Positions 60,670 to 64,000 of a stretch of 64,000 nucleotides of DNA are shown here, piece after piece. Below the pieces are notes generated by a model, which saw only the letters and a program-made list of their open reading frames with translations, made no database searches and was not told the origin of the DNA. The translations under genes and the position numbers were made by a program. Source of the stretch: Panaeolus papilionaceus (lineage: Eukaryota; Basidiomycota; Agaricomycetes; Agaricales); contig JADNRZ010000050.1 in NCBI GenBank assembly GCA_015501605.1, positions 1 to 64,000 of the forward strand, read 5' to 3'. Position 1 is the stretch's first letter. Each line of letters opens with the position of its first letter.

Positions 60670-60800
60670 GCATGAAGCAGAATTATCTACGTCTGAGCCT
60701 TTCGTATACATTTTGATTGCTCTGTACTTCACTAAAAATCCTATGTCAAAAAATTCAAGTTTTCAGCCTCTGAACTTCGCTTAGTTCGGTCAGAGCCTGG

Positions 60801-60925
60801 GTTCCCCCCATCCCCTACAGGTGCGCTTCCTTGCCCGATGATGGCACAGCACCGGACAGAGGGCTTTATCCCGAGACTTTGGAAGAGGAGGCGTAGGTGT
60901 GAAGCCGGTTAGCAGTGGCCGACAT
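60801..60925 (-). pseudogene. Decayed copy of the SKVSG small protein gene
   Basis: The minus strand starts at ATG (60925) with MSATANRLHTYASSSKVSG, followed by an in-frame TAA where the copy at 45465 has Tyr, then SPLSGAV. The downstream half and second repeat unit are lost. Confidence 0.7.
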
Positions 60926-61320
60926 TATTTGGTAGTAATCGTGATGAAGTTGACGATGGGGGACTCGTTGGTGAGTTAGTCACGCTGTCGACCCGGGTGT
61001 GTTAATGGTGATCCTCTGGAGGTCGTTGGTATGCCATTTAGATACCAGAAGCATACGTGAATTGTGACACAATCCGATAGGCCTCAGTGAGCATTCCAAG
61101 TAAAATTTGGAATCACAACGCTGAGAAACGCGACAAGGCGTAGAAAGCAGTTCAGCGCTAGCACGAGAGTCTACCTAATACACGCATTGCAGGATTGATA
61201 GCGCTGGCGGCGCAGACCTGTAAGCACTCAACGGTCTACTATTTGTTAGTGCATGTCCCGGGCCATAGTTTTTGACATGCAGATCATCCCCGCATTGTGG
61301 GCCTGGATTATATGATGGAT
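60926..61320. repeat. Degenerate duplicate of 45666-46112
   Basis: Shares CCATAGTTTTT, GCAGATCATCCCCGC and GTCGTTGGTATGC-like stretches with the 45.7-46.1 kb segment, but lacks the MITE. Together with the two neighbours it forms a duplicated block. Confidence 0.6.
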
Positions 61321-61330
61321 GTAAGAACAG

Positions 61331-61640
61331 TCAGCCCGTTAACCATCTTGATAGTTTCAACCTCAGAGATCTTCGAGTCCGAAAATCCGGGTGTATCGAG
61401 CAGATACACTGGGCTCAGGGTATACTCGACATTTACAAGTCGGTACACGTTCACAGTCTGTGTATAGCCAGCCAGTTGATCTTTGGAGATTGAAAGTTAC
61501 TGGTATTCGCCTGCAAGCGCCTCTATGAACTTGAGGTACATTAATGTCAAAATATTCAGCTAAATTGGATCTCGATGAGACAGATAATAATTGACTTACG
61601 GAGCTTTCCCGGATCCCATTGGTCCCATAATACTACATAA
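61331..61640 (-). pseudogene. GTPase family relic (exons 2-3)
   Basis: The minus strand keeps the P-loop exon as GPMGSGKA (the last Ser is Ala) with its GTAAG donor. It then reads FIEALAGEYQ, an in-frame TAA, LSISKDQLAGYTQT and later LLDTPGFSDSKISE. It is closest to copy 4 at 49788. Exons 4-5 are absent and a stop lies early in exon 3, so it is not functional. Confidence 0.85.
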
Positions 61641-62470
61641 ATTAATTTGCTAAATACATGTTGGACCATAATTACGAGTTTTGGTTCATCCATCATCTCA
61701 CTTTAGATGAGGATGGACCCGTTTCGTTCTCCAGATAAGATAAGATTCGGAGGCCGCGTCCGATTCCCGCAGAATTGTGTGGCAATACGTTGATTCTTTC
61801 TTCCCTTCCCCCCATCATCACCGCCTCATACATACAATATCTCACTCTGCCCTTGGTCCCTTTTGGCATACGATGGACACCCATTGATGGGGTAATAGCG
61901 CTTTGGTTTATGTTTGGGGCTTGTACGACTTGGTGGTGATGGATGCCTTATATCCCGTACCTGTAAGTTCTGCTATGTCTACGTTAACAATTGCATGGCC
62001 TGACGGACGTGCCGTCTCCTCAGGTGTATCATATGTACCTGTTGGTGTTAATAAATTCTCCTCTCGTTGTTCCCCCTTTCCGTGTTCATCGGAGTCATGA
62101 GTTCCATTACGGATGCTCAGATTTTATACATCTACACGCCGACGACAGGATTGCCGACCATCTCCTCTCCCTCTTCATCCCGAGGGCGGAAGTCATAATT
62201 ATCTTCACGTTCCTTCAACACTGGCATCATTTCTTACAACCGGTTCGCGTCATGACTTCGCTTTGCACCAGTATTCGCCGCTGACACTCGCACCGCTCGC
62301 TCCAGCAACCAATTCCATTTCCCTGCGTATCCAGACACCACCGTGACCCACCTTTGATATCTCTTCCAGTGTGTAACGCTGCTCCTCTCGCTTTCTTCCT
62401 CTCTACAGTCATTTCTTGCGTCCCGCATCCCAATTCTTGAAAGTTAACAGAGTCTGCACCCACTGTATGC
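61641..62470. other. Intergenic, left flank of the third Gypsy element
   Basis: No gene or known repeat recognised; only short frames. Confidence 0.45.
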
Positions 62471-63145
62471 TGATGAGCAGCGCGCTCACCTGCACCCGTA
62501 AACCACCATTTTCGCATTTCACCATCACGCACGCACACGCGCTCCAATTCACGACGCTTACCCATCCCGGTCATCACGGCTTCGTCACCAACTCACGGCG
62601 CTATCGCATAACTACGAGCGTCGCTCGTTACATTACCATTCAGCCGACCAACTTACCTTGCAACAGCGCACCCCATGATGCGTACGGGCGTTAAGTCCGT
62701 TTATTTCATCAATTTCTTCAACCTTTACCCTCCTTTCTTATTCCAACTCCCATATCCCCTCACTTCACCCCCTCATTTCACCCATTTCAAGTCATTCCTT
62801 TTGTTTTGAACCCTTTCCTGCTGCGCCTCGGCGCTTTCTTGTTTCGTTTCGAACCCCCTTAGTTAGTAGTTTAGCCCCGATTCACATTTGTACATAGTCT
62901 ACGGGGCCTCGTAAAAATACAGAAGCTCGTTTTATGCCCACTTTTCGAACTTTTAAGTCACAGTCTTCGTCTCAGCTTTAGGAAGCGTCCCTTGCTTCAA
63001 TTTATCGTTATATTCTTACCCTACGAAGGCTCTGTCAACTACAGAAACACCCACACGCACCCTCAGAGCGACTCTTGCGACGTTGACCTTACTCCGGTCA
63101 TCTTTGTGATTTGTTTTCACACCTGAAGACGTCGCACGCACATCA
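62471..63145 (+). repeat. LTR-A copy 3: 5' LTR of a third Gypsy element (Gypsy3)
   Basis: 675 bp from TGATGAGC to CACATCA. A primer site follows after three bases, and then gag, so this is a true 5' LTR. It is the most complete LTR-A in the window and was used to define the other two. Confidence 0.85.
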
Positions 63146-63148
63146 AAT

Positions 63149-63166
63149 TGGAGCCCACCGCGAGGG
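63149..63166 (+). other. Gypsy3 primer binding site
   Basis: TGGAGCCCACCGCGAGGG, identical to the Gypsy2 primer site and at the same distance (three bases) from its LTR. Confidence 0.8.
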
Positions 63167-63595
63167 ATTTCCTTCTACAAAGCCTTCCACCGTTGTATAT
63201 TCTCGTCTCTAGTCATCATTCCTTGTCAACTACGCAGTCATACACGTCTCCAACTCGTCGGAGCGTTCCCAGATAACCCTGAATCGTCATCGCCATCGCC
63301 TACCTTCTCGGAAGAAACCCTAGTAAACAACATCCTTATTCCCCAATCTACCTCACTACCAGTATCCAACGAATCCTCGCCGCTATCCAGTCCACCTACG
63401 ACACCAGTTACTCCACCTCCAGCTTTTACCTCGCCGGATTTACTCGACCAACTCAATCGCTGGTCAACCTCAGACCCTTCTCGTGATCCTCTTTCCATTC
63501 CTCTTCCTTATTCTCGTCCCTCTTCCCCACTATTACCTCTCGTCACTTTATTTCTTAATCCTTCGTCGTCTCATACCTCTGTTCCATTACCAGTG

Positions 63596-64000
63596 ATGGC
63601 AACAACTGGTATGCCTCTCCGTGGTGAGCGTGGAGCTCCCACCTTCGATCGTCAACAACCCTCCGATCTCCGCCGTTATTTCTCTCAACTCGAAACGCTT
63701 TTCACCCGCCATTCAATAATCAATGATGTTCAGAAGAAGCAATACGCGACTCAGTACCTCGACTCATCGCTCAGTGACTCTTGGGAAGCGCTCCCAGAGT
63801 TCACCACCGCCACTGTTATCTATGACGACTTCAAGAAGAAGTTGTTCGACATCTACAACCAGACAACCAACCGATACACAATCAGTGACCTCTACGGACT
63901 CATAGGAGAGCGCAAGATTAAAGGTATACGCTCCCTGACAGATTTGACTGACTATCACCTACAGTTTAGTGGCGTTTCGAAGTACCTTGTTGATCAGGGT
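63596..64000 (+). CDS. gag: Gypsy3 gag, partial (runs off the window)
   Basis: From the Met at 63596 the frame is open for 135 codons to the window end. It is also open upstream to about 63200 as a Pro/Ser-rich leader without ATG, a layout shared with Gypsy2 gag. Motifs such as RRYFSQLETLF and SDSWEALPEF align with the Gypsy2 (QYFAEVEFI, SDLWQSLPSF) and Gypsy1 capsids. No damage is seen in this part. It forms the particle shell of the element. Confidence 0.85.
   Translation, partial: MATTGMPLRGERGAPTFDRQQPSDLRRYFSQLETLFTRHSIINDVQKKQYATQYLDSSLSDSWEALPEFTTATVIYDDFKKKLFDIYNQTTNRYTISDLYGLIGERKIKGIRSLTDLTDYHLQFSGVSKYLVDQG

Overview
The window looks like a repeat-rich stretch of a filamentous basidiomycete, probably an agaricomycete. 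The host-type genes are cut by many short GT-AG introns (about 45-85 nt) and even by microexons of 13, 23 and 34 nt. There is an F-box gene and a local expansion of small P-loop GTPases, and the LTR retrotransposons carry protein types familiar from mushroom-forming fungi. No species can be named from the sequence alone. I saw no rRNA, convincing tRNA or CRISPR array.

The left 24.5 kb is a nest of mobile elements. A Gypsy element (Gypsy1, plus strand, 2222 to about 24461) has decayed gag and pol genes. Its gag is cut on the left by an LTR of another family (LTR-A), which itself holds a DNA element (E1). Its pol is cut by a DNA element with an 8-bp target duplication (8165-9926). Between pol and its 3' LTR lie two intact-looking, intron-containing genes on the opposite strand (A and B). 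Gene B was split by a second, very young Gypsy element (Gypsy2, 10639-20931, minus strand), whose gag was then hit by another DNA element (E3). Both Gypsy elements carry a hairpin plus polypurine tract twice, and both have the same kind of -1 frameshift site between gag-pro and pol.

From 24.5 to about 51 kb the window is mostly host-like: a beta-carbonic anhydrase directly behind the Gypsy1 LTR, an F-box protein that meets a minus-strand gene tail to tail with overlapping stop codons, a small secreted protein, a ten-exon NADP-dependent MDR oxidoreductase, and a family of P-loop GTPases. Four GTPase copies have an open spliced frame (25984-27344, 38770-40051, 46752-48018, 49788-51164) and share a five-exon structure in which the P-loop sits on its own 34-nt exon; two relics are present. 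The copy at 38770 has lost key GTPase residues.

From 52.8 to 53.4 kb there is an array of alternating hairpins whose stems change in a compensatory way. A nearly intact Copia element (53967-58909) follows, with identical LTR sequence, a half-tRNA-type primer site and one nonsense codon. The right end holds a reverse solo LTR-A, a degenerate copy of the 45.5 kb block, a GTPase relic, and the start of a third Gypsy element (LTR-A, primer site, gag) that runs off the window.
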